Shown: positions 35,821-49,000 of the stretch, in pieces
Position numbering within the stretch: position 1 is the stretch's first letter
Layout: each line of letters opens with the position of its first letter
Assembly: GCF_036588685.1 (NCBI RefSeq)
Contig: NC_086378.1
Location: forward strand, 14,797,578-14,861,577
Length of the DNA stretch: 64,000 bases
Reading direction: 5' to 3'
Origin: Mytilus trossulus
Lineage: Eukaryota; Mollusca; Bivalvia; Mytilida; Mytilidae
Notes under the pieces: generated by a model
Told to the model about the DNA's origin: nothing
Databases searched by the model: none
What the model saw: only the letters and a program-made list of their open reading frames with translations
Translations under genes and position numbers: made by a program

Positions 35821-37443
35821 TTACGATAGATTTCTAAACAAAAATCCAGGAATCTGGCCTTCACTGGTAGATGTATAATTATTATCAAACTTAGATTTTT
35901 CAAACGTAAAACGTACACCATTACTGTCAACTACAAGTTGTCCATTTCCGCCAGAATAACATGACGGACCTGTCATCGCTACAATAGCGTGGTACTTCTT
36001 ATTAGCTAATAGTTTCACAGGTTTCGGAAAATCAATCTGGACAAGCTTGTTCTCGGCTAATTTACTGTCAATGGTATTTGACACTACAACAAGCTCTGTT
36101 GAATTATCATTAACTGAAGCGGTCACTTGACATGTCGATGATCCATCTCTACATACAAAAGATAAAATTCCACACAGTTCTATTTCTTTAGACACTTGAA
36201 AACATATAGCATCGTTTTGTCCACTAACACTCCAATAACATGAATTCGACGCAAATCGATTACAACTATATATCTCTGACAATTTGGTAGATCCTGTCTT
36301 TCTAATATCTAAAATAGGTTTGTTCTTGTCCATTGAAATCTTGCATGAACTTTCTGCTCTAGCTAGCAAATCAGAAATATTTTCATGTTGTAAAGAAAGT
36401 TCATAATCAACTATTTCGTCAGCTTTACTTTGTATCATGTTCTTATGTTCCTCTAGATGTTGCTTTAATCTCTTGACTTCTATCATGACCTGAACATCGG
36501 ATGCTTTACTCTCGCATGCGTCAATAATTTGTTTCTCGTTTTCTATATTTTTCTTTTTATTTGTAAAAATCAATTTAATCATATCAATATTTTCCTTTGC
36601 CTCATTGTATATTTTCAGAAGTTCTGCTTCTCTTCGAACTTTGAGATCATTTATTTTAGAAACAAGATCCCTGAAAACATCATCAAGTTTCATTTTCTGA
36701 TCCTTGTACTGACTTTCTAACTTGTCCATAGCAGACTGGCGGTCTTGGATTATATCTTTTATATCATCTTCTACTTGTTCGAGCTGGGTTCTCAAATCCT
36801 TCACCTTCTCTGATCTGTTGTACTCTCGAGCAGCGTCCTCAATAGATAGAACTTTCTCACACTTGCGATGAGAGATCGATACACACATCGAACAACAGGG
36901 AATATCGTGATCGACACAATAAAGCTCAATGTCTTTTCCTTTGTGTTCAGAACATTTGTTTTTATAGGTTTTTAATAAATTAATGTCTGATGTTAGCTGT
37001 TCAATTGGAATGATTTCATGGTCCACTGTATATTTGTTCGCCTTGTGATGTTTACAGCAGTTACCACACAACAAATCGGAGCAATCAAAACATACGAAAG
37101 TGGCATCTGAAATCTTTTCCATTCGCTCACATATCATGCAATGTTTTTGCGGACTTTGTACCTTTTCCCGCTGTAACAATCCAGCAATGAGAAAATTGAG
37201 CGGTAATCCTTTAGCCCATTCCTCAGAAGAATAGGTTTCATTCGGTGTATTAACATTTGTCCTGCATATCGGACATTCAATACTTTGCTTATGTCCTTTC
37301 TCAAATTTCGACGAAATATACGTCTGAATGCAACTTTCGCAAAATGTATGCAAGCATGGTAAATACTTTGGAACGTTTAGTTTCTCCAAACAAATTGCAC
37401 ACGTAGTTATATCAACGAAATGACTATCAATCGATGTCGCCAT
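35821..37443 (-). CDS. TRIM-like RBCC protein with C-terminal PHR domain, probable E3 ubiquitin ligase
   Basis: One uninterrupted coding exon, 540 residues. The ATG at 37443 is chosen because an acceptor (cttcctttttcag) ends at 37456, only 12 nt upstream; a longer frame would need a GTG start. Domains in order: RING finger at about 15-60 (CAIC, CLHTFC-ESC, CPIC); B-box 1 at about 100-146 (CMIC, CFDC, CGNC); B-box 2 at about 163-206 (CSEH, CVDH, CSMC); a long charged coiled coil at about 212-365; and a beta-rich C-terminal region at about 395-540 with features of the PHR domain (SGQNDAICFQVSKEIELCGI, GPSCYSGGNGQ, EGQIPGFLF). RING plus B-boxes plus coiled coil define the TRIM family of cytosolic ubiquitin ligases; PHR is known from MYCBP2 and BTBD proteins. 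Substrate unknown; roles in innate immunity or protein turnover are inference. The intronless CDS suits the single-exon TRIM expansions of molluscs. Confidence 0.95.
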   Translation of the reverse strand: MATSIDSHFVDITTCAICLEKLNVPKYLPCLHTFCESCIQTYISSKFEKGHKQSIECPICRTNVNTPNETYSSEEWAKGLPLNFLIAGLLQREKVQSPQKHCMICERMEKISDATFVCFDCSDLLCGNCCKHHKANKYTVDHEIIPIEQLTSDINLLKTYKNKCSEHKGKDIELYCVDHDIPCCSMCVSISHRKCEKVLSIEDAAREYNRSEKVKDLRTQLEQVEDDIKDIIQDRQSAMDKLESQYKDQKMKLDDVFRDLVSKINDLKVRREAELLKIYNEAKENIDMIKLIFTNKKKNIENEKQIIDACESKASDVQVMIEVKRLKQHLEEHKNMIQSKADEIVDYELSLQHENISDLLARAESSCKISMDKNKPILDIRKTGSTKLSEIYSCNRFASNSCYWSVSGQNDAICFQVSKEIELCGILSFVCRDGSSTCQVTASVNDNSTELVVVSNTIDSKLAENKLVQIDFPKPVKLLANKKYHAIVAMTGPSCYSGGNGQLVVDSNGVRFTFEKSKFDNNYTSTSEGQIPGFLFRNLS

Positions 37444-37869
37444 TTTAACTCCCACCTGAAAAAGGAAGTAATATATATTTACTAGTATATAAATAGTAAT
37501 CTTTGTTTATCTTTATTATAATCCTGGTACCTTTGCTAACTATGAGACAACAGTCTGTTTTCGAAATTCTTGTAACGATTTCAACAAAATTTGCCCCAAA
37601 CAATTTTAATCTTTCTATCTAAAATATCAATAGTTCAATGAAAGAGTTAACAGTGATACACAAACGATCATTGATCGAATCGTATATATTTTATTTTGAT
37701 AATAAATTTCGGTCTAAATATTTGATAAAGTTATTTTTTTACTCAAAACTCACCACTGTGATTGAACACTGTACATCTACAAGTGTGATAAGAATGTGTG
37801 AGGGAATTCTGGTATACTATGGTATTCTCTTACGTATTTGATGACAAAATCACGGAACTTATCAAAATT

Positions 37870-38135
37870 AATTTTGAAGTATTTCATTATTAACTTGTGC
37901 TATATTTTAAGTGTACTATATACTTTTACCTTATATATGTCATTTATGGTATCTTACTATGTATTATAAGTCTAAAATTGTGTTGTTTTCATGACTTTTG
38001 TATGTGTGTATGATATTGTGTGTGTATTGTATTTTGTTATTAAGTCGATTTGAAAAGCTCACTAGAGCTTGTGTTTATGTGGTTTATTGAATATCGATTC
38101 TAAATAAAACTTTGAATCTTGAACATGATTTTGGT
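37870..38135 (+). repeat. Possible LINE 3' tail
   Basis: An AT-rich stretch ends with ctaaataaaactttgaatct and tgaa-type microrepeats, resembling the 3' end and poly(A) signal of a non-LTR retrotransposon. No coding part is found upstream, so the identification is weak. Confidence 0.3.
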
Positions 38136-38224
38136 ATATATCCATTTATATCGATTCGTGCCAATGAAATGGCACTTCAAGAATGCGATTTTTTTTAAAA
38201 AGTGAATAAGTCTGTTAACTTTAG

Positions 38225-38400
38225 GCTACCAAGCTAGTAATTAGCTGTGTAGTCAATCTGCAGAGGAATCGATCTGGTGCTACTTATACTAAGCTAGCTA
38301 TAAAACCTGAAAATATTTTGCAATCTGATAAGGGAGTTTCCGTTTTGAATTTCCCTTCGAGTTCGGTACTTTTGTTATTTTACTTCTACAAAGTTACAAG
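38225..38400 (+). repeat. 3' tail fragment of the reverse-transcriptase element family
   Basis: The words aagctagctataaaacctg and ataagggagtttccgttttg followed by gagttcggtacttttg align with the tail at 35290-35635. No coding part is attached. Confidence 0.55.
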
Positions 38401-39434
38401 ATACTGATGCTTATTTATATACACCATTTGGACATTTAACAATTTCTCATTACTCTGACCATCAAAAGGCAAATATGGGAAATTATAAAACTATCCTATA
38501 ATAGCCAACATGTTTAGTCGTGATTTCTGTCAGACCAAACTAACTGATGATCCATTTCATCCAACAACTTCATATTGAGTTACCCTATCCTATCATAAGA
38601 TTTTACACATACCACATACAATGGGAATTTCCAGCAATTGATTTGTGTAAGTTTACTTATTATAATGCCTATCTTGATTTCACCTAGGCCTGCCTTCCAG
38701 TGCTGAGTTTGAAGAACATTAAAAGGATTTAAAAATCCTCAAATGTTAGAATCTCCTCACTTGTACTTGGATTATATATGCCTATTGTGTATGTCCTTTT
38801 TGGTCGTATAGCTTTCATCACTTTCGTTCTTGTACAGAATTAGCTTTTCAATAATTCGATTTCAGCTATCCTGAAGAAGTTAAATCCTGAAAAACCTTCA
38901 GAAATTTATCAAGTGTTGTTTTCATTTTTTTTATTTATTGAAACCAACTTAAATGAATGTGTACATGGAAATGATTGTTCAGAACATTTGCAACCAAGTG
39001 ACATTTTTGTGACTGAAGACCAATAGGATTTTAACAATACTTCTGTGTGGTATATGCTTTATCGATATTTTGGTCAGTATCTAAATACACAGATATGCGG
39101 GACATTAATTTGTCCAATTGACAGAGATGATGCCCCCGCTTGCATATAATGTTATAAAGGGACATTAACCAAGATCTGTAAGGTTATATCACTCAAATTC
39201 AAACTTGATCGGAGTTTGTGTTTATTAGCATTGAGTAAATACATTTGGTTGAGGCAAACTTAAGTTAGAGAATGTAATCAATAAATTCAGCATTTTTTTT
39301 AATTCTTAAGGGGCATAATGCTAGAATAGTAATAATGTTTCTTAAAATTCCAAAGAGAGCTGTGTTTTGTGGCAATCAGCATAGTGTGTTAGTTGCAGAA
39401 CACTTGGATGAGGCAAACTAAAGATAAGAAAAAG

Positions 39435-41300
39435 AACCAGATGCTCCGCAGGGCGTAGCTTTATACGACCGCAGAGGTCGAACCCTGAACGGTTGGGGCA
39501 AGTATGGACACAACATTCAAGCTGGATTCAGCTCTAAATTTGGATTGTGATTAAATAGTTGATACAGCATAGGTTTCTGACACAGAATGAATGCGTTCTA
39601 ATGAAATTAAAATTTTTGTTTTCTCTTAGAGCAATTCACTATGCTGTTGAATATTATTCCTCTCAAAAAAATGTTTGAAGAAATTTTCTTTTTATTTATG
39701 AAATTTCAAATGAGAAAATTGAACCCAATTTTTTTAATCACATCCCCCTTTCCCTTATTCCAAAACTAATCTCATTTAAAATTTCTAATGGAGTTTGCAA
39801 CAATTACTACTCATTTAAATACATCATAAAATATTAAGATGTAAAAAAACTGCTTGTTATCACTGAATGGTAAAGATTATTTTAATTTATCAGTTGGTAG
39901 TAAAAAGTGAATATACATTGTATATTGTATATTCAAAGATTTAAGTTGATTCTGGACAAAGAAAGATAACTCCAAATAAAAAAAAATCTTACAATTAGAT
40001 ATTTCTTGCTTACTATTCTGGACAAAGAAAGATAACTCTAATTAAAAACAAAATTGCTATTTCACAATATTTTGCAATAAGATATTTCTTGCCATTGCGC
40101 AATTGAAAAGACTTGCTATTGCACAAAACTTAATATAATAATTTTAGATCCTGATTTGGACCAACTTGAAAACTGGGCCCAGAATCAAAAATCTAAGTAC
40201 ATGTTTGGATTCAGCATATCAAAGAACCCCAAGATTTCATTTTTTGTTAAAATCAAACTAAGTTTAATTTTGGACCCTTTGGACTTTAATGTAGACCAAT
40301 TTGAAAACAAGACCAAAAATGAGGAATCTACATACACAGTTAGATTTGGCATATCAAAGAACCCCATTTATTCAATTTTTGATGAAATCAAACAAAGTTT
40401 AATTTTGGACCCCGATTTGGACCAACTTGAAAACTGGGCCTATAATCAAGAATCTAAGTACATTTTTAGATTCAGCATATCAAAGAACCCAACCGATTAA
40501 TTTTTTGTCAAAATCAAACGAAGTTTAATTTTGGACCCTTTGGACCTTAATGTAGACCAATTTGAAAACGGGACCAAAAGTTAAAAATCTACATACACAG
40601 TTAGATTCAGCATATCAAAGAACCCCAATTATTCAATTTTGATGAAATCAAACAAAGTTTAATTTTGGACCCTTTGGGCCCCTTATTCCTAAACTGTTTG
40701 GACCAAAACTCCCAAAATCATTACCAACCTTCCATTTATAGTCATAAACCTTGTGTTTAAATTTCATAGATTTCTATTTACTTATACTAAAGTTATGGTG
40801 CGAAAACCAAGAAAAATGCTTATTTGGGTCCCTTTTTGGCCCCTAATTCCTAAACTGTTCGGACCTAAACTCCCAAAATCAATACCAACCTTCCTTTTGT
40901 GGTCATAAACATTGTGTATAAATTTCATTATTTTCTATTTACTTATACTAAAGTTATGGTGCGAAAACCAAGAATAATGCTTATTTGGGCCCTTTTTTGG
41001 CCCCTAATTCCTACACTATTGAAACTAAAACTCCCAAAATCAATCCCATCCTTTCTTTTGTGGTCATAAACCTTGTGTCAAAATTTCATAGATTTCTATT
41101 AACTTAAACTAAAGTTTTAGTGCAAAAACCAAGAAAATGCTTATTTGGGCCCTTTTTGGCCCCTAATTCCTAAAATGTTGGGACCAAAACTCCCAAAATC
41201 AATACCAACCTTCCTTTTGTGGTCATAAACCTTGTGATAAAATTTTATAGATTTATATTCACTTTTACTAAAGTTAGAGTGCGAAAACTAAAAGTATTCG

Positions 41301-41350
<50 letters not shown>

Positions 41351-41405
41351 CAACGTGATAGCAATATACGACGAAAATTTTTTCAAAATTTGCGGTCGTA
41401 TAAAA
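39435..41405 (+). mobile_element. 2-kb composite repeat R4, copy 1
   Basis: Starts aaccagatgctccgcagggc and ends gcggtcgtataaaa. A perfect 13-bp inverted repeat, tttatacgaccgc, lies at 39460-39472 and 41392-41404. Inside are about five units of roughly 130 bp (key words ggaccaacttgaaaactggg and agattcagcatatcaaagaa; about 40147-40670), then four units of about 160 bp (key words ggcccctaattcctaaactg and ggtcataaaccttgtg; about 40677-41290), then (GAC)n at 41301-41349. The 114-residue frame at 40156-40500 is built from the internal repeat and is not a gene. The second copy is at 47625-49554. Confidence 0.85.
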
Positions 41406-44400
41406 ACAATTTTGGGAAGTATAGATCTACATTGGTAACACTTAATGCCCCTTCCAGTAATACAGGGGCATGAAAATTTTTCATAGTCGCAATTAGTTGC
41501 AGGTTTACAAAACACTGTGTGTTACATTAAGATTTTAGAACTACCAGTGTTTAAGACTATGGAGCTGCAAAACAAGTTCAACCATCTTTCTCCAGAGGAG
41601 CGTATAAAGTATAGATAAGCGCAACATTATATTATATTAAATGTCTCCATTTGGTCACACTTGTGTTGTGTTTTTAATTGTGGGAAATCAAATTTGTTTT
41701 CCAAATGTCATCTTCTTTATTTCCATGTTTAGTTCTCCTCTTAAATTTATTTTAACTACTGACATAACAGTAACTTATTCTTCTATTTGTATTTTATAAT
41801 AACGACACTTCTCACAACATAACAAATACTACAGAAATTCAAATTTTATTAACAAGGTAACTTAGAATCTGGAATTCTTAAAAACAATCTAAATGTAATG
41901 CTAAATGATAAAATACATGTAACTTGATTGAATTTTCCTTGTTCCCTTTACATATCTGGTCGATATCATGATCTCTTTGTAAAAAATTAAATCTACAATG
42001 ATAATGACTAATACACAACCTGAATAATGATTAACGATGCCCATAATTGTTCTTGTTTATTCATTAACTATTTGAAATGCATATGGATAGATTACTTAAA
42101 GGATCCTGTTAAAATTGATCTGTATATTCACCATTTACATTTTCCAATTTCATGATTTGTGATATGAATAAATCAAAACATAAAATAAGACCTGGTAGTT
42201 TGAACAACCAATATTGCTTGATATCACCATACTATAGCTGCAGGGTTATTTGGGGATATGTTTATCTAGTATTCCATGTAAATTATCAACAAAGTTATTA
42301 TCTGATAGGTTTATGAAGTAATAACAATGATATCTTCTTTGCTACAAATATACTGTTCTTTTCAATGTTTTATAATATCTATATCCCACGGTCATTATAT
42401 TTTAATGGAACTTTAATTAATTTTTAACTCATTATTTAAGGTATCAAGGATGATTACCCCTAAATGTTTGCTTAGTTTACTATCTTTTGTGCTATTTTTA
42501 AATTCATAAAAAGAGCATGTGACTTAGCTTGTTTTTAAAAATAAATGATGTGCAAAATAATATGTAGAACAAAGGTAAATGATCAATATTCATATAAAAG
42601 ATGAGATAGGTCTTATTCAATTGTACATACTCAAGTTCTTGCTATATCCCAACACAGGTAAATCTACAGTTCAATTTATCATAAAATTTAATTATATGAA
42701 TAATCTCCCCTTATACATCAACTCTGAATTAATCTTTATTTTTCATAAAACCATGAAGAAAATGTCTAAGATGAAATTAAAATTCATAGCATTTTTAAAG
42801 TTTGTTAATTTGGGTAAAACCTAAACAGATTATTTAAGTTCCAAGACTGCTGCTGCAACTTAAAATGATCACTTCACTAAGACTGTTTAAATTTAAACAC
42901 TTAAGTTAATTGCAAAAGGCAGTTTAATATCTTATCAACGGAAAAGTCTATAAAATTTAATAAAAATTGTTTAAGAAAAAACTTGTTTAAGAAAAAACTA
43001 ACAATTCTCCTATGATCCAAGTCCCTTGTAAAATCTTTTTAATTACATGTAACATGATGGATTACCCCTTATTAAAATGTTTCCATGTAAATAATAAATA
43101 AACAGTAAACATTATATGATTTCTTCATCAAAATAAAGAGAAAAATGTATATAGTCTATAATACAATGACCTATAATGAATGACATATTATACATGACTA
43201 GTAAATGGTAATATCATAGATGATATAGTACAAGGAGATATCTACAATAGAATACTACAGGAGAAATGAGATATCTATGATAGTATGTTACGATGAACTA
43301 TTTACAATGGCAAGTGCATATAGTATTGCAGTTCATATTATTCAAAGTTTGTGGCTGATGAATGCAGAAAGGAAATTTGTATACACTATTTTACTTCTGA
43401 TTAATGCACACGAAAAATTGCATAACCAATTCATCAAATGATTTTAATTTAAATTTCAAAGGAACAATAACTTCAATATAAACCAAACTAGATAATGTTG
43501 CAAACAATACAACAGAAAATTGAAAATTAGAACACTACAAAGGAAAATAAATAGAATCCAACAAAACAAATAATTACATAAGAAAAGATCCTGAGTTCAT
43601 TTTTTTTTTAACTGGCTTATTGTATTAGAAAATGAATCAGATTTTAAGTACAAATTATTGCCTATATCCATTATTTTTAATATAGTCGTCAGCATACATA
43701 TTTGCAAGCTGTTATTAATTAATTAACAGCCACAGAAATAGATATGCATAAAGATGTAAACAATACTAAATGATCAAATATGTATGAATATACTAGGTTA
43801 AATTATGAATGAACAATTGGCTATGAATGAATGAAGGTGACATGCCAATATTGGTGGGTTATACATTTAGTAAATGCTGTATATTTATATATTTGAAGCT
43901 TATAATTACATACTTAAGGGTAGCGTGTCGAACATTATCACTTTTGTATAATACAGTGCAGACACTCTTAAAAATTGACTAAATCTAATCAATCACATTC
44001 ACATCTCACTACAAATCATATCATGCTATTATTCTAAAACATTGACCATGACGAAACAAAATTAAAGGCATTTACAGTCAAATCAATGGTCAATTGGACC
44101 ATGGTTGCTTCTTAAATGACAAAATTAAACAAGTCCGTACAAAAATTTCTCAAATATTCATTTTCAACTCTAACAATAATGATGAAAATAACAATGTATC
44201 ATTACTTCACAACATTGGTTTTGAGAAATATTCTTAGAATGTTCAAATATTTGAATGCTGATGAATAATCTATCATGTGGAAATTGTCAAACTAATATGA
44301 ATTTCACAACACTTTTGAATAAAAAAAAAAGTTCATAAATTGTAATTCACAACACAGAAATTTGGAATGATATGTTCTAATTCTATCTAAAAAATGTTAA

Positions 44401-45058
44401 CAAGACTGCAAAAACATACAGCCATATAAAAACTTGGAAATGCAATGTATGTTCAATAGTTTGCATTTAAACAGTAGCTTTTAATTATAAAATAATGGAC
44501 GTAACTTTTTACAAGGCCACTTACTCTTGGAGGGAATGGATTTTGATAAAGTTTATTATTAAAAAATTTGATTTTGCATAAAGTACAAAAATATATGTAT
44601 TTCGTGAACAGTGCTAAGATATGTTCAATACAACTTAAAATCCAACAAAATTGATTTATAGTCAAATATAATGATTATTTAATATAATAAACCAACAGTG
44701 ATATGAAATAGAATCTTACATACTTCAAGTGATCCCGCCTAATGGAATGTATTACGTAGCTAAAATTATATATAAAAATAGTTTTATGTACAATCATGAC
44801 AGTTAGCACTTTTGTTTGTAATATATTAAAACATAATTGAAATACATGCAGTCCCTTCTCTATGTGTAAATGATACATTTCACCATTTTATTCAATTACT
44901 GATATGGTCACACTTTCAATTGACAGCAAAAAGCCTTTACATTCAAAATTAAGCTTTTTTTGCCAAAATTCATGTATAAACAAGACCATGAAGACTTTCA
45001 TTTTTTAAAATGTAATACCTAAGCTTAGTATGTGCTGGTCAGCCTGGCCTAATGCTCA
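41406..45058. other. AT-rich DNA downstream of the Ig-receptor gene
   Basis: No coding exon, TIR element or recognised repeat is seen over 3.6 kb. On the minus strand the Ig-receptor stop codon lies at 46030; part of this stretch may be its 3' UTR. A minus-strand AATAAA (tttatt at 41845-41850) could end such a long UTR, but no sequence feature fixes the transcript end. Confidence 0.4.
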
Positions 45059-45059
45059 A

Positions 45060-45451
45060 TAGACCACTTTCGAGTTCATCCGTCACCGGAAAAAACTCGT
45101 CAATTATACGCGCCTTTATCACCGTCATTTGTGCGTTTAGGGGCGTCGTCACTTCCCTTCCAATGTTGAGCGAATGGTTGGAAAACTATAATTCTATATT
45201 GTACGAATTATTCGGCAAATTGAATTCTCAAAATTGACAATCAACACTGCTGTCATTAGGGAATTGTCAGTAAGTACCTACAGAGCAACCATTATTTCCA
45301 GTTTAGCCTGCACAAAGACGATCACTAAGACGCTTGATAAACGTAAATAGTGCAGGGATACAGGCGACCCCCTCTATCTGGTAAATGACGTCATAAAGGC
45401 GTGCATAATTGACGAGTTTTTGCCGGTGACGATGAACTCGAAAGTGGTCTA
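45060..45451. mobile_element. MITE with about 60-bp TIRs and TA target duplication
   Basis: The left end gaccactttcgagttcatc and right end gatgaactcgaaagtggtc are inverted copies; pairing continues through cgtcaccgg-aaaaactcgtc to about 60 bp per side. The element is flanked by TA on both sides, as in Tc1/mariner-type insertions. The interior of about 270 bp is non-coding. It lies about 580 bp beyond the stop codon of the Ig-receptor gene, perhaps within its 3' UTR. Confidence 0.85.
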
Positions 45452-46029
45452 TTCAAATTACATGCCCTGTCACTCCTTATGTTAAATCATCAATAAATTT
45501 TACTTAATAGATTTTGATAAATTATTTCGATTCTTATCATTTTGAGATTCTTGACAACCAGAAGTAAACATGGTAAAATCTTTTACAAATTAAAGTTGTA
45601 CAAATGAAGTACCAATTTTAAATTTCTTCTAATTATCATGATAGCATTAACAGTAATTACATGATTAGGATGATCCATGCCAGGACCACCTTGAGGGACA
45701 TTACTGTGCAAGTTCAGAAACAAAATGATTTGATATTGCATAAAGCCAAAGCTTAAGACTATTTTTCAGTGTTGTAATAGTTATTTCCCTTTAATATCAG
45801 GACACAAGTATGATATCAATCATTATTCAAAATTGTCAATCACATGATCAATATTATACCAGCCATGATAAAAAAAGACTTTTTAATCACATGACCTGCC
45901 ATCATGTCACATGACAAACTAACATTCACATACAATTTGGCACACATATTAAGCTTACAGCTACAGCCCATACAAATACACAATTAAGTCTAATGGCATG
46001 ATTTCTGTAATGAATGCACCAGATGATAG

Positions 46030-49000
46030 CTACACTCTTGGCATCATCACTTCAGCGTATGGTGTATGATCTAAATCAGAATCTTGACTCAACTGTAATG
46101 GTTTCCGACTTCTTGGACGATCATCAAAATTCAAGTCTGCATAATGTATATTATGCTGAAATAAAATGAAAATCTTATTAGTTTACCATATCATCTTTAG
46201 GACACAATTTTTTAATTTCCCTTTACAAATATATAGTTTCTTCTTCTTCTTACTTTTTATTTGACTATAGATATAAAAACATTCAAATTTAATTAATTTT
46301 CTTGCAACAATTTCCATGTTTGAATCAGACACAAGTTCTCTCCCCTCCAACAAGATAAAAGAAAGTTATATTAAACTTAGTAGTAGTTTTGACAAGATTT
46401 TGTTAATGATTATATGTCTTTCAATAGTATCCTATACTTACATTATTAAATGGACCATTCTTATCCCCTAATGCATCTTTTTTATCTACAAAACTCAGGT
46501 TGCTGAAAAGAAATTAAACACAACAATTAATTAATTTTCATGTTAAAACTAATGCTATTTAAAAATTGTAAACAAGAAAAAAAGAGCCTAAGCTATGTTT
46601 TGGTGTGGGAACTTAATTTCATGTCTCATAAAAAAGATCATTGTTACATAAAATCAGTCAAATTTTTCTTGTTTCAATTGTTTTACAATTGTAGTTTCAC
46701 AGCCTTTATTAGATTACCATTTTGTATTGGTTTTGGCTTATTGTTGAAAGCTATTTTTATAAATTCTCTGGCGGAGAGTTGTTTGTAATTGCAATCATAT
46801 TACATCTTCTTCTTTTGATATTTACATATGTAACATGGTGGGTGTCACTAATGGTGTTGGAACTGTGATCCTTTTAAAACATCTGAGTTCGTCTTTTTTT
46901 TTTCATAAGAAGAAATGACAATGTGTTTTGGTATGAATTTAAAAACTACATTGCAGGTGCACAACTTCATGTAGAAGACCCTGTACAAACTTTGTCAAAT
47001 TCTGTAAAGCCCTACTTAGGTCACTTGGAACAAAAAAAATAAACATGGCTGAAAACTTCCCAAGACAACAGAAGTTGTTTGCAAAAGTATGTTTTTACCA
47101 ATCCACTCATTCCGGTGTGTATATTGTTAATAGATACGAATTGAGCAGTTTTAGCCAGTTTTCTAAATTAAGTTCATAATGTTTCATTTCCTTTTAAATG
47201 TACAATATAAGATACAAAAGTAAACTTACTTTCTTGGTTTCTCTGGTGGTTCTGAAAGTAAAATTATAAGAAATAAGAAATTATCTAAACAGTTCAGTTT
47301 CAGAAGGGAACACATTTTCAATAATTTTCAATATACAAGGATGTCTGTATACAAATGTAATTTGGATTGTAAGAAATAAAGATATATAGATTTGAACTGA
47401 GAATAAGAAGTTAAAATTAAATCAAATAAATTGCTATTATATCATGCATAAGTTTCGTGCGAATATGCCTCTATCAATTTTAAGTCTAGAAACAAATCAC
47501 TTTCAGTTTATCACCAGGCAATTTAATTGTTATCGCCACTTGTAGTAATTTTGTAAACAGTATTGAATGTCCCTAACATCATGTGAGTTGTAATTTTAGA
47601 TTCCTGTGAATGATTGTAGACACAAACCAGATGCTCTGCAGGGCGTAGCTTTATACGACCGCAGAGGTTGAACCCTGAACGGTTGGGGCAAGTATGGACA
47701 CAACATTCAAGCTGGATTCCGCTCTAAATTTGGATTGTGATTAAATAGTTGACACAGCATAGGTTTCTGACACAGAATGAATGTATTCAAATGAACTTAA
47801 AATTTTTGTTTTCTCTTAGAGCAATTCACTATGCTGTTGAATATTAATCCTCTCAAAAAAATGTTTGAAGAAATTTTCTTTTTATTTATGAAATTTCAAA
47901 TGAGAAAAATTGAACCCAATTTTTTAATCACATCCCCCTTTCCCTTATTCCAAAACTAATTTCAATTAAAATATTCTAATGGAGTTTGCAACAATTACTA
48001 CTCATTTAAATACATCATAAAATGTTTAAAAGATGTAAAAAAAACTGCTTGTTATCACTGAATGGTAAAGATTATTTAAATTTATCAGTTGGTAGTAAAA
48101 AGTGAACATACATTGTATATTGTATATAACAAAGATTTAAGTTGATTCTGGACAAAGAAAGATAACTCCAATTAAAAAAAATTCTTGCAGATATTTCTTG
48201 CTTACTATACTGGACAAAGAAAGATAACTCTTAATTAAAAAAAAATTTGCTATTTCACAATATTGTGAAATTAGATATTTCTTGCCATTGCACAATACTG
48301 TGCAATTGGAAAGACTTGCTATTGCACAATACTTAATATAATAATTTTAGATCCTGATTTGGACCAACTTGAAAACTGGGCCCATAATCAAAAATCTAAG
48401 TACATGTTTAGATTCAGCATATCAAAGAGGCCCAAGAATTTAATTTTTGTTAAAATCAAACTTAGTTTAATTTTGGACCCTATGCACTTTAATTTAGACC
48501 AATTTTAAAACGGGACCAAAAATTAAGAATCTACATACACAGTTAGATTTGGCATATCAAAGAACCCCAATTATTCAATTTTTGATGAAATCAAACAATG
48601 TTTAATTTTGGACCTCGATTTGGGCCAACTTGAAAACTGGGCCAATAATCAAAAATCTAAGTACATTTTTAGATTCAGCATATCAAAGAACCCAAAGGTT
48701 TCAATTTTTGTTAAAATCAAACTAAGTTTAATTTTGGACCCTTTGGACCTAAATGTAGACCAATTTGAAAACGGGACCAAAAATTAAGAATCTACATACA
48801 CAGTTAGATTCGGCATATTAAAGAACCCCAATTATTCAATTTTGATGAAATCAAACAAAATTTAATTTTGGACCCTTTGGGCCCCTTTTTCCTTAACTGT
48901 TGGGACCAAAACTCCCAATACCAACCTTCCTTTAATAGTCATAAACCTTGTGTTTAAATTTCATAGATTTCTATTTACTTATACTAACGCTATGGTGCAA

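Noticed and set aside
40156-40500. 114-residue open frame (+)
   Set aside because: It is made of the about 130-bp internal units of repeat R4; copy 2 has the frame interrupted.
41219-41473. Poly-Arg (+) and poly-Ser (-) open frames
   Set aside because: Both are translations of a (GAC)n microsatellite at the end of R4.
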